This document shows, one piece after another, positions 54,747 through 64,000 of a stretch of DNA of 64,000 bases. The position numbers and the translations under genes were made by a program. Source of the stretch: Campylobacter sp. MG1 (GTDB lineage: Bacteria; Campylobacterota; Campylobacteria; Campylobacterales; Campylobacteraceae); assembly GCF_026616895.1 (NCBI RefSeq), contig NZ_JANYME010000002.1:186001-250000 (forward strand), in the 5' to 3' direction. Within the stretch, counting starts at the first letter, position 1. Each line of letters begins with the position of its first letter. The notes beneath the pieces were generated by a model. It was not told where the DNA came from. It did no database searches and saw nothing but the letters and a program-made list of their open reading frames with translations.

Positions 54747-55592
54747 ATGACTTTTTCTGAAATTATTTTAAATTTACAAAAATACTGGTGCGAACAAGGT
54801 TGTGCTTTAATTCAACCATATGATTTTCCATCAGGTGCTGGGACATTTCATACTCAAACATTTTTAAAGGCGTTAAACCCTACTCCACACAATGTGTGCT
54901 ATGTAGCACCATCAAGACGTCCAACCGATGGAAGATATGGAGATAACCCAAATCGCTTAGGTGCTTATTATCAATTTCAAGTATTAATGAAACCAAGTCC
55001 TGCAAATATTCAAGATTTATATCTAAATAGTTTAAAAGCATTAGGATTGGATTTAAGTAAACATGATATTCGTTTTGTAGAAGATAACTGGGAAAGCCCA
55101 TCACTTGGTGCTTGGGGACTTGGTTGGGAAGTATGGCTTGATGGTATGGAAGTTACTCAATTTACATATTTTCAGCAAGTTGGTGGATTTGCTACTCCTA
55201 TGGTTAGTGCGGAGATTACTTATGGACTTGAACGCCTTGCTATGTATATTCAAGATATTGATAATGTTTATGATATAAACTGGGGTGGTGGTTTAAAATA
55301 TGCTGATATCCATAAACAAAGTGAATTTGAATATAGCACATACAATTTTGAATTAGCTGATGCTACAAGACTTAAAGAAATGTTTGATATATCATTTAAA
55401 GAATCTAGAATGATTTTAGATAAAGGATATAGCTTACCAGCATATGATTTTTGTTTATTATGCGCACATTTATTTAATACACTTGATGCAAGAGGTGCTA
55501 TAAGTGTTACTCAAAGGCAAGATTTTATGCTAAAAATTAGAGAGCTAAGCAAAGATTGTGCTAGTGTATATCTAAAAAGCATTACAAAATAA
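54747..55592 (+). CDS. glyQ: Glycyl-tRNA synthetase alpha subunit
   Basis: 281 aa, matching the alpha chain of the tetrameric bacterial GlyRS. Landmarks are [17 protein letters not shown] near the N-terminus, [17 protein letters not shown] and [20 protein letters not shown]. It forms the active site for glycine activation; the beta subunit glyS is not here. It stands alone, ending in a hairpin shared with the convergent GGDEF gene. Confidence 0.97.
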   Translation: MTFSEIILNLQKYWCEQGCALIQPYDFPSGAGTFHTQTFLKALNPTPHNVCYVAPSRRPTDGRYGDNPNRLGAYYQFQVLMKPSPANIQDLYLNSLKALGLDLSKHDIRFVEDNWESPSLGAWGLGWEVWLDGMEVTQFTYFQQVGGFATPMVSAEITYGLERLAMYIQDIDNVYDINWGGGLKYADIHKQSEFEYSTYNFELADATRLKEMFDISFKESRMILDKGYSLPAYDFCLLCAHLFNTLDARGAISVTQRQDFMLKIRELSKDCASVYLKSITK

Positions 55593-55612
55593 AGTGGTTT
55601 TTCCACTTTATT
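55588..55612. terminator. Bidirectional terminator glyQ / GGDEF gene
   Basis: A 10-bp stem, AATAAAGTGG-TTTTT-CCACTTTATT, that starts within the glyQ stop and reaches the end of the convergent gene at 55611. Confidence 0.8.
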
Positions 55613-56627
55613 ATATAGCTTGTATATTTACTACATTTTTACCACTTCTTTTACCGTGGTATAATTCTTTATCAACGATTTTAAAATAAGAAAGAAATTT
55701 ATTTTTATTTGGTTTTTTAATAAATAAACCACCAATTGTTATGGTAGATATAATATTATGTCTAGATACTTTTTGTTTACTTACTGCATTTTTGATATTT
55801 TCCATATAAATTTGTGCTTCTTTATCATCTTTAACATTAATTTTTAAAATAAATTCCTCCCCACCCCACCTTGCAACTATTCCATTTTTGTCAGTTACTT
55901 CATATAAAATTACAGATGATATTGCTTTTAAAACTAAATCTCCAACATCATGACCATAAGTATCATTAATATGTTTAAAATTATCAACATCACATATAGC
56001 TAATAAAACATTATTAGAATTATCAATATTAGGAACTATTTTTTCTTCAAAATATTTTCTATTATAAAGCCCTGTTAAAAAATCTTTATAAATTAAACGG
56101 GCTAAATCAGATATATTTTTATTACTAGTAATACTAGCTAAAATACCATAAGCAATCATATAAATGACAGAAACTAAAATATTAATATGAAAAATCAAAT
56201 CTTGTTTTGAATTATAAATTCCTATAAAATCATTTCTATAATTATATATCAAAAATATACATATTATTAAAAATATAGTAATAAATATTTTTGGTAGCCA
56301 AGATGAAAAAAAACTAAATTGTAAGAAAAATAAACACATTAAAACTATAGTAAAGTTACTATTATAACCTACATATAATATACCAAAAACTTGATGAAAG
56401 AAAATTTCAATAAATGTTAGTATAAAAACTATATTTGGATTACCTTTATAATATAAATACATAACAAAAATATAATTAAAAATAGAGTATATATTAAAAT
56501 ATACCATTTCATATATCTCATTAAATAAAAATACAAATAAATACACAAAATGAGAACATAATATAGCTGCTAAAAGGTATAAATTTAAATCTAAGTCTTG
56601 TAATATTTTTTTAATCTTTTTATCCAT
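55611..56627 (-). CDS. Membrane diguanylate cyclase (GGDEF)
   Basis: 338 aa. The first 170 residues form about six hydrophobic helices, probably a membrane sensor. The GGDEF domain has FKHINDTYGHDVGD (metal and substrate site) and WGGEEF (255-259), the active form of the motif. The product-inhibition site RxxD five residues before GGEEF is not present (TDKNGIVA), so feedback control may be lacking. It should make c-di-GMP from two GTP. The gene is solitary; with the degenerate GGDEF-EAL protein at 62.5 kb it is one of two such proteins here. Confidence 0.93.
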   Translation of the reverse strand: MDKKIKKILQDLDLNLYLLAAILCSHFVYLFVFLFNEIYEMVYFNIYSIFNYIFVMYLYYKGNPNIVFILTFIEIFFHQVFGILYVGYNSNFTIVLMCLFFLQFSFFSSWLPKIFITIFLIICIFLIYNYRNDFIGIYNSKQDLIFHINILVSVIYMIAYGILASITSNKNISDLARLIYKDFLTGLYNRKYFEEKIVPNIDNSNNVLLAICDVDNFKHINDTYGHDVGDLVLKAISSVILYEVTDKNGIVARWGGEEFILKINVKDDKEAQIYMENIKNAVSKQKVSRHNIISTITIGGLFIKKPNKNKFLSYFKIVDKELYHGKRSGKNVVNIQAI

Positions 56628-56724
56628 TATACAACCTATATTTATTTTAAAATAATGATTTTACATAAATTTATTTATAAAACAAATATAAAATCAAAAA
56701 AATATATGTTTTGAGGAAAATTAA

Positions 56725-57147
56725 ATGATTTATTTAGCACAAACTGATACAACGGCTGGTTTTCTAAGTAAAAGCGAAATTGAAATAAATTTAGTAAAAA
56801 AAAGAAATATAAATCAACCGTGTATAATGACTAGTTATTACTTTACAAGTCTTAAAAATAAAACTTCTATTCCAAATAAATTTAAAAATCAAATAAGAAG
56901 GTCAAAAAAAACAACATTTATATATAAAAACAATATATCTTTTAGAGTTATAAAAGATACAAAACATAGTGAATTTTTAAAAAATTTTGATTTTTTATAT
57001 TCAAGCTCTGCAAATTTACATGGTAATAATTTTTCATTAGAATATGCAAAAAGTATAGCAAATATCATAGTAGATAATAAATTTCAGCAAAATTCATCAT
57101 CTAAAATATACAAAATAAACAATACTACAATAAAAAAAATTAGATAA
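56725..57147 (+). CDS. Short TsaC/Sua5/YrdC-like protein
   Basis: 140 aa. TDTTAGFLS near the N-terminus and YSSSANLHGN near residue 92 are the two clearest YrdC-fold motifs, so it probably takes part in threonylcarbamoyl-AMP formation for tRNA t6A37. It is about 40 residues shorter than typical TsaC. Several basic residues of the active site (RRSKKTT) are present. Whether it is the functional enzyme or a paralogue cannot be told. It is convergent with recJ, whose stop abuts its own. Confidence 0.7.
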   Translation: MIYLAQTDTTAGFLSKSEIEINLVKKRNINQPCIMTSYYFTSLKNKTSIPNKFKNQIRRSKKTTFIYKNNISFRVIKDTKHSEFLKNFDFLYSSSANLHGNNFSLEYAKSIANIIVDNKFQQNSSSKIYKINNTTIKKIR

Positions 57148-58722
57148 TTATTTATAAATATTTATAACATTTAATTGTATAGTCGGATTAATCTTAAAAT
57201 AATTTTTTTGTAAAGAATAATGAATATTAACTATTTCATTATCTTTCGGATAATAATCGCAATTAAAATAAATTGCATCAAATTTATAATTTTTTTGAAT
57301 AGCGCTAAATTTCAAATGCCTATTTTTAAGAATGCTTATGTCTTTAATCTGAATATTTTTGCTAATAAAATAAGGTTTTTCATTGCCTTGACCAAATGGC
57401 TCATAACTACTTAAAATATCCAATAATTCCATGTCAATCTCACTAAAATCTAATTCACCTAAAGTAGAATTAGTATCACAATATAAAATATTTTTAGAAA
57501 AATCAGTATTGTTTAAATTATTTTTAAATTTTTCTAAATTATTCACATCTATACTAAGCCCAGCTGCTGCTTTATGTCCGCCAAAACTTTCTAAAATATC
57601 ACTATTTTGTTGTAATAATTCTAAAATATCAATATTTGCAACACTCCTTGCGCTTCCTTTTGCTAAGTCATCTTCAATATTAAAAACAAAACTAGGTTTA
57701 TTATACTCTTTAGCTAATTTTCCAGCAACTATTCCTAAAATGCCCTTATGCCAATGTTTTGAATAAGCTATTATTACATTTTCATCAATATTTACAAATT
57801 TTTTAGCTTCTTCATAACTTTGCTTTTCTTCTCCTTTTCTTTCCATATTCAACTGCTCTATTATATTTAAATATTCACAAGCACTTAAATAATCATTAGC
57901 TCTTAAAAATTTATAAGAAATACTAGCATCATCCATTCTTCCACTAGCATTTAATAATGGTGCTATTAAAAATGGAATACTCTCATAATCAAAGAATTTC
58001 TTTTTATATTTTTCTTTTAAAACTACAAAAGCAGGACGATTTAATTTATTTAACTCTTTTAAGCCATAACGAACTAGTATATGATTTAAATCATTTAAAT
58101 TCATCATATCAGCAACAATTGCAATACACAATAAATCTAAAAAACTAGCCATATTGTATTCTATATCTAATTCTTTTTTAATAGCCCCACATAGCCACCA
58201 AGCTACTTGTGCCCCGCAAATCTCACAATTAATATGCTTAGAAAACTCACAATCATCTCTTTTTGGATTAATTACAGCATAAGCATTTGGTAAAGTATCT
58301 CCTGGGGTGTGATGATCGCTTATTATTAAATCTATACCTAATTCTTTACATTTATTTGCAGCTTCATACGCTACTATTCCATTATCAACCGTGATTATTA
58401 AGCTAGCGTCTAAATTACTCACTATATCTTCGCTAATTCCGTATCCATCGCTAAAACGATTTGGAATTTTAACAATTATTTCTACACCTAAATTAGCAAA
58501 AAATTCACTCATAATAGTAGAAGATACTATGCCATCTACATCATAATCTCCTACTACTGCTATTTTTTCTTTATTTTTTATTGCCTTAGCTATTCTAATT
58601 GCTGCTTTATTCATATCCTTAAAGGTATGAGGTTTTGGAATAGTGCTAAGGCTTTTATGAAAATCGTTTTTAAATCTATCTTCTAAAACCTGCTTAATTT
58701 TAGTTTTATTTAGTGCAAGCAT
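57148..58722 (-). CDS. recJ: Single-stranded-DNA-specific exonuclease RecJ
   Basis: 524 aa of the DHH superfamily, a 5'-3' exonuclease for recombination and mismatch repair. Metal-binding motifs are present: GDYDVDG (58-64), DNG (113-115) and DHH (136-138), with GGHKAAAG in the DHHA1 domain (about 385-392). Length is within the range of the short epsilonproteobacterial RecJ. It overlaps pyrG by 13 bases; the pair is pyrG-recJ as in C. jejuni. Confidence 0.95.
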   Translation of the reverse strand: MLALNKTKIKQVLEDRFKNDFHKSLSTIPKPHTFKDMNKAAIRIAKAIKNKEKIAVVGDYDVDGIVSSTIMSEFFANLGVEIIVKIPNRFSDGYGISEDIVSNLDASLIITVDNGIVAYEAANKCKELGIDLIISDHHTPGDTLPNAYAVINPKRDDCEFSKHINCEICGAQVAWWLCGAIKKELDIEYNMASFLDLLCIAIVADMMNLNDLNHILVRYGLKELNKLNRPAFVVLKEKYKKKFFDYESIPFLIAPLLNASGRMDDASISYKFLRANDYLSACEYLNIIEQLNMERKGEEKQSYEEAKKFVNIDENVIIAYSKHWHKGILGIVAGKLAKEYNKPSFVFNIEDDLAKGSARSVANIDILELLQQNSDILESFGGHKAAAGLSIDVNNLEKFKNNLNNTDFSKNILYCDTNSTLGELDFSEIDMELLDILSSYEPFGQGNEKPYFISKNIQIKDISILKNRHLKFSAIQKNYKFDAIYFNCDYYPKDNEIVNIHYSLQKNYFKINPTIQLNVINIYK

Positions 58723-60311
58723 TGTCTAATAAAGCCTAAGATGACAGGATTTGCTTTAGTTAGCCTTGAAGTAAATTCAGGATGATATTGAACGGCTACG
58801 AAGAAATCATTATTTGTATTTTCAATAGCTTCAATAAGTCCATTTGATTCTCCACTAATAATAAGTCCATTTTGCTCGTATAAATCACGATATTTTGAGT
58901 TAGCTTCATAGCGATGGCGATGTCTTTCATAAGCTACTTTAGAATTATATAACTTACTTAAAAGTGTGCCTTCTTTTATATTACAAACATATTCACCAAG
59001 TCTTAAAGTCCCACCTAATGGAGTTTTTATTGTTCTGATTTCTTTTGAACCTGATTGATTAATAAATTCATCAATTAAATAAACAATAGGATTTTTAGTA
59101 TTCTCATCAAATTCAGTTGAATTAGCATCATCAAGTTTTATAACATTTCTAGCAAATTCAATTAAACTAAGCTGCATTCCAAGACAAATTCCTAAAAATG
59201 GAATATTATTTTCACGAGCGTATTTAATAGCCTTGATTTTACCTTCAACACCACGCTGTCCAAATCCACCAGCTACAAGTATTCCATCATTTCCAGCTAA
59301 ATCATTTTCATCTTTTAATTCTTCGCTATCTATCCAATTAATTTCTACTTTTGTATCAAGATTTGCGCCTGCGTGAATTAGTGCTTCTGTTAAAGATTTA
59401 TAACTTTCTTTTAAATCTATATATTTTCCTACGAAAGCAATTTTAACTTTTTTGCTTGGATTAATTATTTTTTCTGTTAATGCTTCATACTCTTTTAAAT
59501 TAGGAGTTTTTAGCTTTAGATTTAAATGTTTTGCAATAGGTAAAAGTATATTTTGCTCTAAAAATTTAAGTGGAATTTGATATATGCTTTTTGCATCAAT
59601 ACTTTCTATTACACAATCAATTTCTACACCACAACTCTTTGCAATTTTTTCTTTTATTTCATCGCCTAGTTGGATTTCACTACGAGCTATTATCATATCA
59701 GGACTAATACCTATTCTTCTTAATTCTCCAACTGAATGTTGAGTTGGTTTAGTTTTTAATTCTCCTGCTACTTTTATAAAAGGAACAAGAGTTAAATGTG
59801 CGTAAAATACATTATTTTTTCCGTATTTAAGTCCTAAAGAACGAATTGCTTCAAGAAATGGTAAGCCTTCAATATCCCCAACCGTTCCACCAATTTCTAC
59901 TACTAAAACATCTTGATTTAAAGCCGCTGCTTCCATTCTACTAGCAATTTCGCCTACAATGTGTGGAATTACTTGAATAGTTTTACCTAGATATTCTCCA
60001 CGGCGTTCTTTTTCAATTACGCTTTGATATACTTTTCCTGTAGTAAAGTTATTAAGATGAGTTAAATCTTCATCTAAAAATCTTTCATAATGTCCTAAAT
60101 CAAGGTCAGTTTCTGCACCATCTTTTGTAACAAAAACTTCTCCGTGTTCAAGTGGGCTCATAGTTCCTGGGTCAATATTTATATAAGGGTCAGCCTTTAA
60201 AATACTTACCTTTAATCCACTTTGTTTTAATAAACTTGCAATGCTAGCTGCTGCAATTCCTTTACCAAGTGAGCTTAAAACTCCACCTGTTACAAATATA
60301 AATTTAGCCAT
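58710..60311 (-). CDS. pyrG: CTP synthase
   Basis: 533 aa. The N-terminal synthase domain has [12 protein letters not shown] and [19 protein letters not shown]. The C-terminal glutamine amidotransferase has GICLGMQ (catalytic Cys about 374) and VQYHPEF. It makes CTP from UTP, ATP and glutamine. It precedes recJ in a coupled operon; the gap to the upstream 144-aa gene is only 36 bases. Confidence 0.97.
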   Translation of the reverse strand: MAKFIFVTGGVLSSLGKGIAAASIASLLKQSGLKVSILKADPYINIDPGTMSPLEHGEVFVTKDGAETDLDLGHYERFLDEDLTHLNNFTTGKVYQSVIEKERRGEYLGKTIQVIPHIVGEIASRMEAAALNQDVLVVEIGGTVGDIEGLPFLEAIRSLGLKYGKNNVFYAHLTLVPFIKVAGELKTKPTQHSVGELRRIGISPDMIIARSEIQLGDEIKEKIAKSCGVEIDCVIESIDAKSIYQIPLKFLEQNILLPIAKHLNLKLKTPNLKEYEALTEKIINPSKKVKIAFVGKYIDLKESYKSLTEALIHAGANLDTKVEINWIDSEELKDENDLAGNDGILVAGGFGQRGVEGKIKAIKYARENNIPFLGICLGMQLSLIEFARNVIKLDDANSTEFDENTKNPIVYLIDEFINQSGSKEIRTIKTPLGGTLRLGEYVCNIKEGTLLSKLYNSKVAYERHRHRYEANSKYRDLYEQNGLIISGESNGLIEAIENTNNDFFVAVQYHPEFTSRLTKANPVILGFIRQCLH

Positions 60312-60347
60312 ACTTTTTCCTATCAGTTTTTTTTATTGTATATAATT

Positions 60348-60782
60348 TTATTTAATAACTTCGTTTTTTAAAAATTCTAAAACTCTAATTTGAGCGTAAT
60401 TTTCTATTTCTATTTCATTTTCTTTTGAATGTTTTCTTAAAATCAATTTATCTAATTGAACGAAATTTATCTTATTAATATATTTTGGATTTTGCTTTGT
60501 TAATTTCAAAATATCCTTTAATAATTTATCAACCCCTAAACAATCAGATCTAGCTATTAAAATATAATCTTTTATGGTAACTAAGAAAATTTCTCTTTGT
60601 AATTTTTTCTTATAAATTTCATTTGATATATCTCTTATTATATTGTCTAATTCAGGTTTATTATCTTTAAGTACAGCTACCATTGAAGCAATTAATTTAG
60701 CTCTATAATTTAATGAATTATTAGTTCCTAAAAAAGTATTTTGAACATTTGCTATAAATTTATATATAAAATCTAATTTCAT
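60348..60782 (-). CDS. Hypothetical protein upstream of pyrG
   Basis: A 144-aa, mostly helical, soluble protein rich in Lys, Ile and Asn; no signal peptide, no membrane segment. It begins MKLDFIYKFIANVQNTFLG. I do not recognise a family. It lies just upstream of pyrG in the same direction and may be cotranscribed. Its 5' end is 43 bases from the divergent SRP RNA gene. Confidence 0.6.
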   Translation of the reverse strand: MKLDFIYKFIANVQNTFLGTNNSLNYRAKLIASMVAVLKDNKPELDNIIRDISNEIYKKKLQREIFLVTIKDYILIARSDCLGVDKLLKDILKLTKQNPKYINKINFVQLDKLILRKHSKENEIEIENYAQIRVLEFLKNEVIK

Positions 60783-60824
60783 TTACCCTCTATTAAGTCA
60801 TTTTATCTTAAAATGCGTTTTCTC

Positions 60825-60924
60825 AAGTCAAGCCTTGTGCAATGTTTGTAAAAAGCAGAGCTTCAGGATGGGAACATAGCAGAGCACTTTTTATGAGTGT
60901 GTGCCGCAAGTCTCTTGGCTTGGG
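60825..60924 (+). ncRNA. ffs: Signal recognition particle RNA (4.5S, small type)
   Basis: About 100 bases. Domain IV is clear: CAGG-ATG-GGAA-CAT-AGCAG, giving the symmetric loop, GGAA tetraloop and the asymmetric loop that binds Ffh. Flanking arms AAAAAG/CTTTTT (near 60850 and 60887) and CAAGCC/GGCTTG (near the ends) close a long hairpin. Its last 34 bases overlap the 3' end of the HD-domain gene on the other strand. The ends are given to within a few bases. Confidence 0.88.
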
Positions 60925-62114
60925 TTTGTAAAAAACTCTTCAAATTCTTTTAACATTTCATAAAAATTTACTTCACCAATTTTAGGATTTTCTTTAAAAT
61001 CATTTAAAATCTTTGAATAACCATTTTTTAAATCCTTAGATTTAACGCCGTAATAATTAGAAATAATTGCTTCTAAAAAAGCTCCAGTTTTATCACAAGC
61101 TTTAAGCATTTTTCCATCAATTGTATTAAAACAATCTTCATTATAATCGTTAGGATTTTGAATAATTTTTACATTTTCTTTATTTATTCTATTTTTAAAT
61201 TCATCTTTTTTAATCTTACCATCTTCATTATAAATTCCTAAAAGATAAGCAAATTCAGCTCTTATATTATTAGGCACAAAAGGTAAAATCTTTTCATCAA
61301 TTAATTTAAGCTCATAATCACTTATTATCTCACTAAGCCCATCAATTCCGTATTTAACAGGTGTAATAATATCTCTTGTAAGACTTTCTGGTAAATCGTG
61401 AAAAATAGCACAAAAGAAGTTACTAATAAATCTAGTATCACAAGCTTTTATTTTAAGACAATAAAAATAGCTTAAAACAGCTACTACTAACATATGTCCT
61501 AAAACACTTGTTTCAGGAATTCTAGGAGTTTGAGCCCAACGCTTTTGAAATCTTAAACGACCACTTAAATCAATTACCTTAGCTAATTTTTGATTTAATG
61601 ATATTTTTTGAACTGCTAAAATTTCTAAATAATCTTCTAATTCTTCATCTAACTTAGCTTTAATTTCTTTATAATTACTAACATTTGGATATATAAATGA
61701 AAACTCATATCTAGTTGATAAATACCCTGCTGCTTTTAAAATAAATTTTTCTTTTTCGTGAGTTTTATCATTATAATAATCATTAAAAATTTTTAAAAAA
61801 TCATCGTTTTTATTGATTAAACTAAATTGTTTTTGTATCCATTCATCTAATTCTTTTTGTTTTGTTTTTTTGATTTCATTTAATACATCAGGGCGAATAT
61901 CAGTAACTATTACACGAGAAATAAACTCAACAACAATAGCATCAAGTAAAAATCTCATATCAATGTCTTTTTCACTTTTTGCTAAAAAATAAGCAATAAT
62001 AGCCTTATGAGCTTGTTTATCAAGTTCAACTAAATTACAAATTCTAGGAAAATCATTCCATCTTGAAATTGAAGCAGCCTTAAAAATATGTAAAACAAGC
62101 TCTGGACTAATCAT
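60891..62114 (-). CDS. HD-domain phosphohydrolase (YfbR-like)
   Basis: 407 aa. The HD signature is HMLVVAV (first His, about 207) and IFHDLPESLTRDI (His-Asp near 237-238), as in the YfbR/HD_2 group of nucleotidases. The N-terminal 190 residues are helical and of unknown function. Substrates in the related group are 5'-deoxynucleotides, so a role in nucleotide pools is plausible. The gene overlaps queF by one base at its start and the SRP RNA by 34 bases at its end. Confidence 0.85.
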   Translation of the reverse strand: MISPELVLHIFKAASISRWNDFPRICNLVELDKQAHKAIIAYFLAKSEKDIDMRFLLDAIVVEFISRVIVTDIRPDVLNEIKKTKQKELDEWIQKQFSLINKNDDFLKIFNDYYNDKTHEKEKFILKAAGYLSTRYEFSFIYPNVSNYKEIKAKLDEELEDYLEILAVQKISLNQKLAKVIDLSGRLRFQKRWAQTPRIPETSVLGHMLVVAVLSYFYCLKIKACDTRFISNFFCAIFHDLPESLTRDIITPVKYGIDGLSEIISDYELKLIDEKILPFVPNNIRAEFAYLLGIYNEDGKIKKDEFKNRINKENVKIIQNPNDYNEDCFNTIDGKMLKACDKTGAFLEAIISNYYGVKSKDLKNGYSKILNDFKENPKIGEVNFYEMLKEFEEFFTNPSQETCGTHS

Positions 62115-62536
62115 TATTTATCCTTTTTATCTTTTTTCTTTTCTTTTTTAATTTCCGTATCAGAGCAGCACTCAATCACCGTATGAACATTACCACGAGG
62201 ATTAAAATCTCCAACTAATTTAATATATTTTGGTTTTAAACGCTTTTTAAGAGTATTATAAATCTTATTTATACTATCTTCGTGGCTTATGTTTTTGTTA
62301 TAAAATGAATTAACATAAAGTTTAATTGCTTTAAGTTCAACTACCCATTTATTAGGTATATATTCTAAATATAATGTTGCAAAATCAGGATAACCACTTC
62401 TTGGGCAAAGACAAGCAAATTCAGGTAGAGTTATTTTAATAACATAATCATTTTTTTGCTTATTTTCCCAACGCTCTAATTTTTTACCTTTAATTTTTTT
62501 TATTTCTTTTTGTCCGTATTTTAATTTTTCTTTCAT
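62114..62536 (-). CDS. queF: NADPH-dependent 7-cyano-7-deazaguanine reductase
   Basis: 140 aa of the short, unimodular QueF type. The catalytic Cys (C44 in CLCPRSGYPDFA) and Asp (D51) are present, with the E-L-K-x4-L segment VELKAIKLY after them. It reduces preQ0 to preQ1 for queuosine in tRNA. The tail is an unusual run of Lys, Asp and Glu. Overlaps of 1 and 4 bases join it to its neighbours. Confidence 0.96.
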   Translation of the reverse strand: MKEKLKYGQKEIKKIKGKKLERWENKQKNDYVIKITLPEFACLCPRSGYPDFATLYLEYIPNKWVVELKAIKLYVNSFYNKNISHEDSINKIYNTLKKRLKPKYIKLVGDFNPRGNVHTVIECCSDTEIKKEKKKDKKDK

Positions 62537-63861
62537 TTCATCTCCTTAAGATTTTTGTCCTTATAAAATAAAAAGCCTTGATAATAATCAAATTTAATAT
62601 CTTTTGTTAAATCAAGTAGATTTTTATTATCAATAAATCTCATAATAGTTTTGATATTTAGGCTTTTACATAAATCATGCAAATTTTTATATATCAAAAA
62701 ATATTTTTGATTTTGTATTTTTCTATTGAATTCAATATCAAATATTCCAAATTCAAAATCAAATCTTTTTAAATATTCTAATGAAGTAGATAATCCTATA
62801 CGATTCAAAGCAAATGATACACCTAATTTTTGATATTCTTTAATTATTTCTTCAAAACTTGACAAATCATAATATAATTCATTCTCATAAAATTCAAAAA
62901 TAATTTTATTTTTTATATAATTATTTTCTTTAAAATATTCTTCTAAAAACAATAAAAATTTTAAATTCCTTAAAAAATCAGCTGAAATTTTGATAATTAC
63001 TCTATTATTAAAATTATAATTAATGCTTAAATAATTTAACAAATTTATATAATAGTTATATTCTAAATTCTGTTTAATAATTAAATTTTCTAATTTATTT
63101 TGTGATAATTTTTCTGGATAATCAGTATTAATTTTATAATTAATATAATAAATTTCTTCATCACCCATTAAACGCTGTAACTTTATCGTATAATCACTTT
63201 TTCTAATAGACAAATCAATGCTATTTGATATAATATTTTCTGTTTCTACATCAATTTTATCTTTTAATTTATTTTGAGCTTCAAGATATAATTTTGTAAA
63301 ATTTCTGTCTGATTTTACCATTGAAAATTCTATTTTTAAATCAATTCCATCTATTCTATTTTTTTTTATATCAAAAAAAATTTTTTTTATTTCATGCTGC
63401 AATATTTTATAATTAATAGAACTTAAAATCATAAAATCTGAAGTCGTAATTCTACCTATAATTAAATTTTCATTCCATGAATAAAATTTATTAATTAATT
63501 TCATTAAAATTCTATCGGTATTTTCAAAACCTAATCTAAGTTTAATGTCATTTATATTCAAAATAGTAAAAAATACGACATTATCATCATTATTTAGATA
63601 TTTTTTAAATTCACTTTGTAATAAAGTCCCAGTTTTTTCGTCAATAACATTTTTTTTTATAACTGAGTAAATTATAAAAATAAAATAATAAAAATATAAA
63701 AATATTAAACATAGTATAAATAAAACATTAAATAAATCTAAATCAATATTTATATACTGAAATAAATAAACACTTGAAAAAACTAATAGTAATAAAGGCA
63801 TAATGAGCTTAATAGCTGCATCTTGCCTATTTTTTCTTTCAATTTTTTTACTAATTGTCAT
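62533..63861 (-). CDS. Degenerate GGDEF-EAL membrane protein
   Basis: 442 aa. Two N-terminal membrane helices (about 18-67), then a GGDEF-like domain in which GGDEF is replaced by TTSDF (GRITTSDFMIL), then an EAL-like domain. In the EAL domain the signature is INYKI; the later sequences IIFEFYENELYYD and DYYQGFLFYKDK show that the fold remains. The metal and catalytic residues of both domains appear lost, so it is likely a c-di-GMP effector or signalling protein, not an enzyme. Its ATG overlaps the gyrB stop (ATGA). Confidence 0.85.
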   Translation of the reverse strand: MTISKKIERKNRQDAAIKLIMPLLLLVFSSVYLFQYINIDLDLFNVLFILCLIFLYFYYFIFIIYSVIKKNVIDEKTGTLLQSEFKKYLNNDDNVVFFTILNINDIKLRLGFENTDRILMKLINKFYSWNENLIIGRITTSDFMILSSINYKILQHEIKKIFFDIKKNRIDGIDLKIEFSMVKSDRNFTKLYLEAQNKLKDKIDVETENIISNSIDLSIRKSDYTIKLQRLMGDEEIYYINYKINTDYPEKLSQNKLENLIIKQNLEYNYYINLLNYLSINYNFNNRVIIKISADFLRNLKFLLFLEEYFKENNYIKNKIIFEFYENELYYDLSSFEEIIKEYQKLGVSFALNRIGLSTSLEYLKRFDFEFGIFDIEFNRKIQNQKYFLIYKNLHDLCKSLNIKTIMRFIDNKNLLDLTKDIKFDYYQGFLFYKDKNLKEMK

Positions 63862-64000
63862 ATATCTAAGTGTTTTACATCTTTAGCGTGTGCTTGAATA
63901 TATTCACGGCGAGGTTCAACTTCATCTCCCATAAATAAATTAAACACTCCACTAGCCCTATCAAAATCATCAACACTAATTTGAATTAAACGGCGATTTT
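63858..64000 (-). CDS. gyrB: DNA gyrase subunit B, 3' end only
   Basis: The last 47 codons, ending MGDEVEPRREYIQAHAKDVK and a few more residues, are the standard GyrB C-terminus that binds DNA and GyrA. The gene continues beyond the right edge. Its stop codon overlaps the start of the GGDEF-EAL gene. gyrB is near the origin in Campylobacter. Confidence 0.95.
   Translation of the reverse strand, partial: NRRLIQISVDDFDRASGVFNLFMGDEVEPRREYIQAHAKDVKHLDI

Noticed and set aside
1-64000. CRISPR array, prophage or insertion sequence
   Set aside because: No regularly spaced repeats, integrase, transposase or phage structural genes were found on either strand.

Overview
The window is a 64 kb piece of a very AT-rich chromosome from a Campylobacter-like epsilonproteobacterium. 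Three things point there. The protein families match: a two-subunit pyruvate carboxylase, a CjDLP1/2-like dynamin pair, an exported ATP-dependent DNA ligase homologue and a QueF. There are homopolymeric G tracts of the kind that drive phase variation in this group, and the ribosomal operon lacks L30. The content gyrB, purB, nrdA, DAACS symporter, pyrG, recJ echoes the origin-proximal part of the C. jejuni chromosome. Three near-consensus parS sites at 41.2, 41.35 and 46.07 kb agree with an origin-proximal position (inference).

Layout. 1-6.8 kb: end of an mdaB-like gene, a PAP2 phosphatase behind a G9 promoter tract, groESL with a degenerate CIRCE operator, an AsmA-like protein and purB. 6.8-11.1 kb: a type III restriction-modification system whose mod gene is switched off in this assembly by an 11-base G tract. 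11.1-15.5 kb: a Q/N-rich lipoprotein and two overlapping dynamin-like GTPase genes. 15.8-28.6 kb: one long minus-strand transcription unit running from rpsJ through the S10/spc ribosomal proteins and secY into an NlpC/P60 lipoprotein, murI, an MBL hydrolase, map and a small membrane protein. It starts at a clear TTGACA-N17-TACACT promoter with two leader hairpins.

28.9-39.2 kb is a central-carbon and redox block: pycA, pycB, a lipoprotein, ppsA divergent from its regulator ppsR, then a DAACS symporter, a thioredoxin-like protein and a hypothetical protein as a tight operon. 39.3-42.4 kb carries tRNA-Lys-Val-Asp, a DEDDh exonuclease, a yciA thioesterase gene broken by TGG to TGA, a 33-aa membrane protein and an RluA-type pseudouridine synthase. 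nrdA (42.5-44.9 kb) is followed by a decayed gene and a run of five exported proteins (45.7-48.9 kb), including an ATP-DNA-ligase homologue that has lost its nucleophilic lysine. truB and ispE follow with no csrA between them.

51-56.6 kb: a Fic protein with an altered active-site motif, four tRNA genes (Ser, Cys, Leu, Gly) with an entericidin-like lipoprotein among them, and an uncharacterised two-gene cassette (41-aa lipoprotein plus 147-aa protein). The cassette sits behind a long structured leader whose predicted 5' end can pair with the sequence just before the ribosome-binding site. An Hcp/Sel1-like protein, glyQ and a GGDEF cyclase follow. 56.7-64 kb: a short TsaC-like protein, recJ, pyrG, an SRP RNA overlapping the 3' end of an HD-domain gene, queF, a degenerate GGDEF-EAL protein and the 3' end of gyrB.

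The strongest leads for new biology are the structured-leader cassette at 53.16-54.0 kb, the lysine-less exported ligase homologue at 47.1 kb, the altered Fic protein at 51.2 kb, and the two G-tract switches at 0.18 and 11.0 kb.
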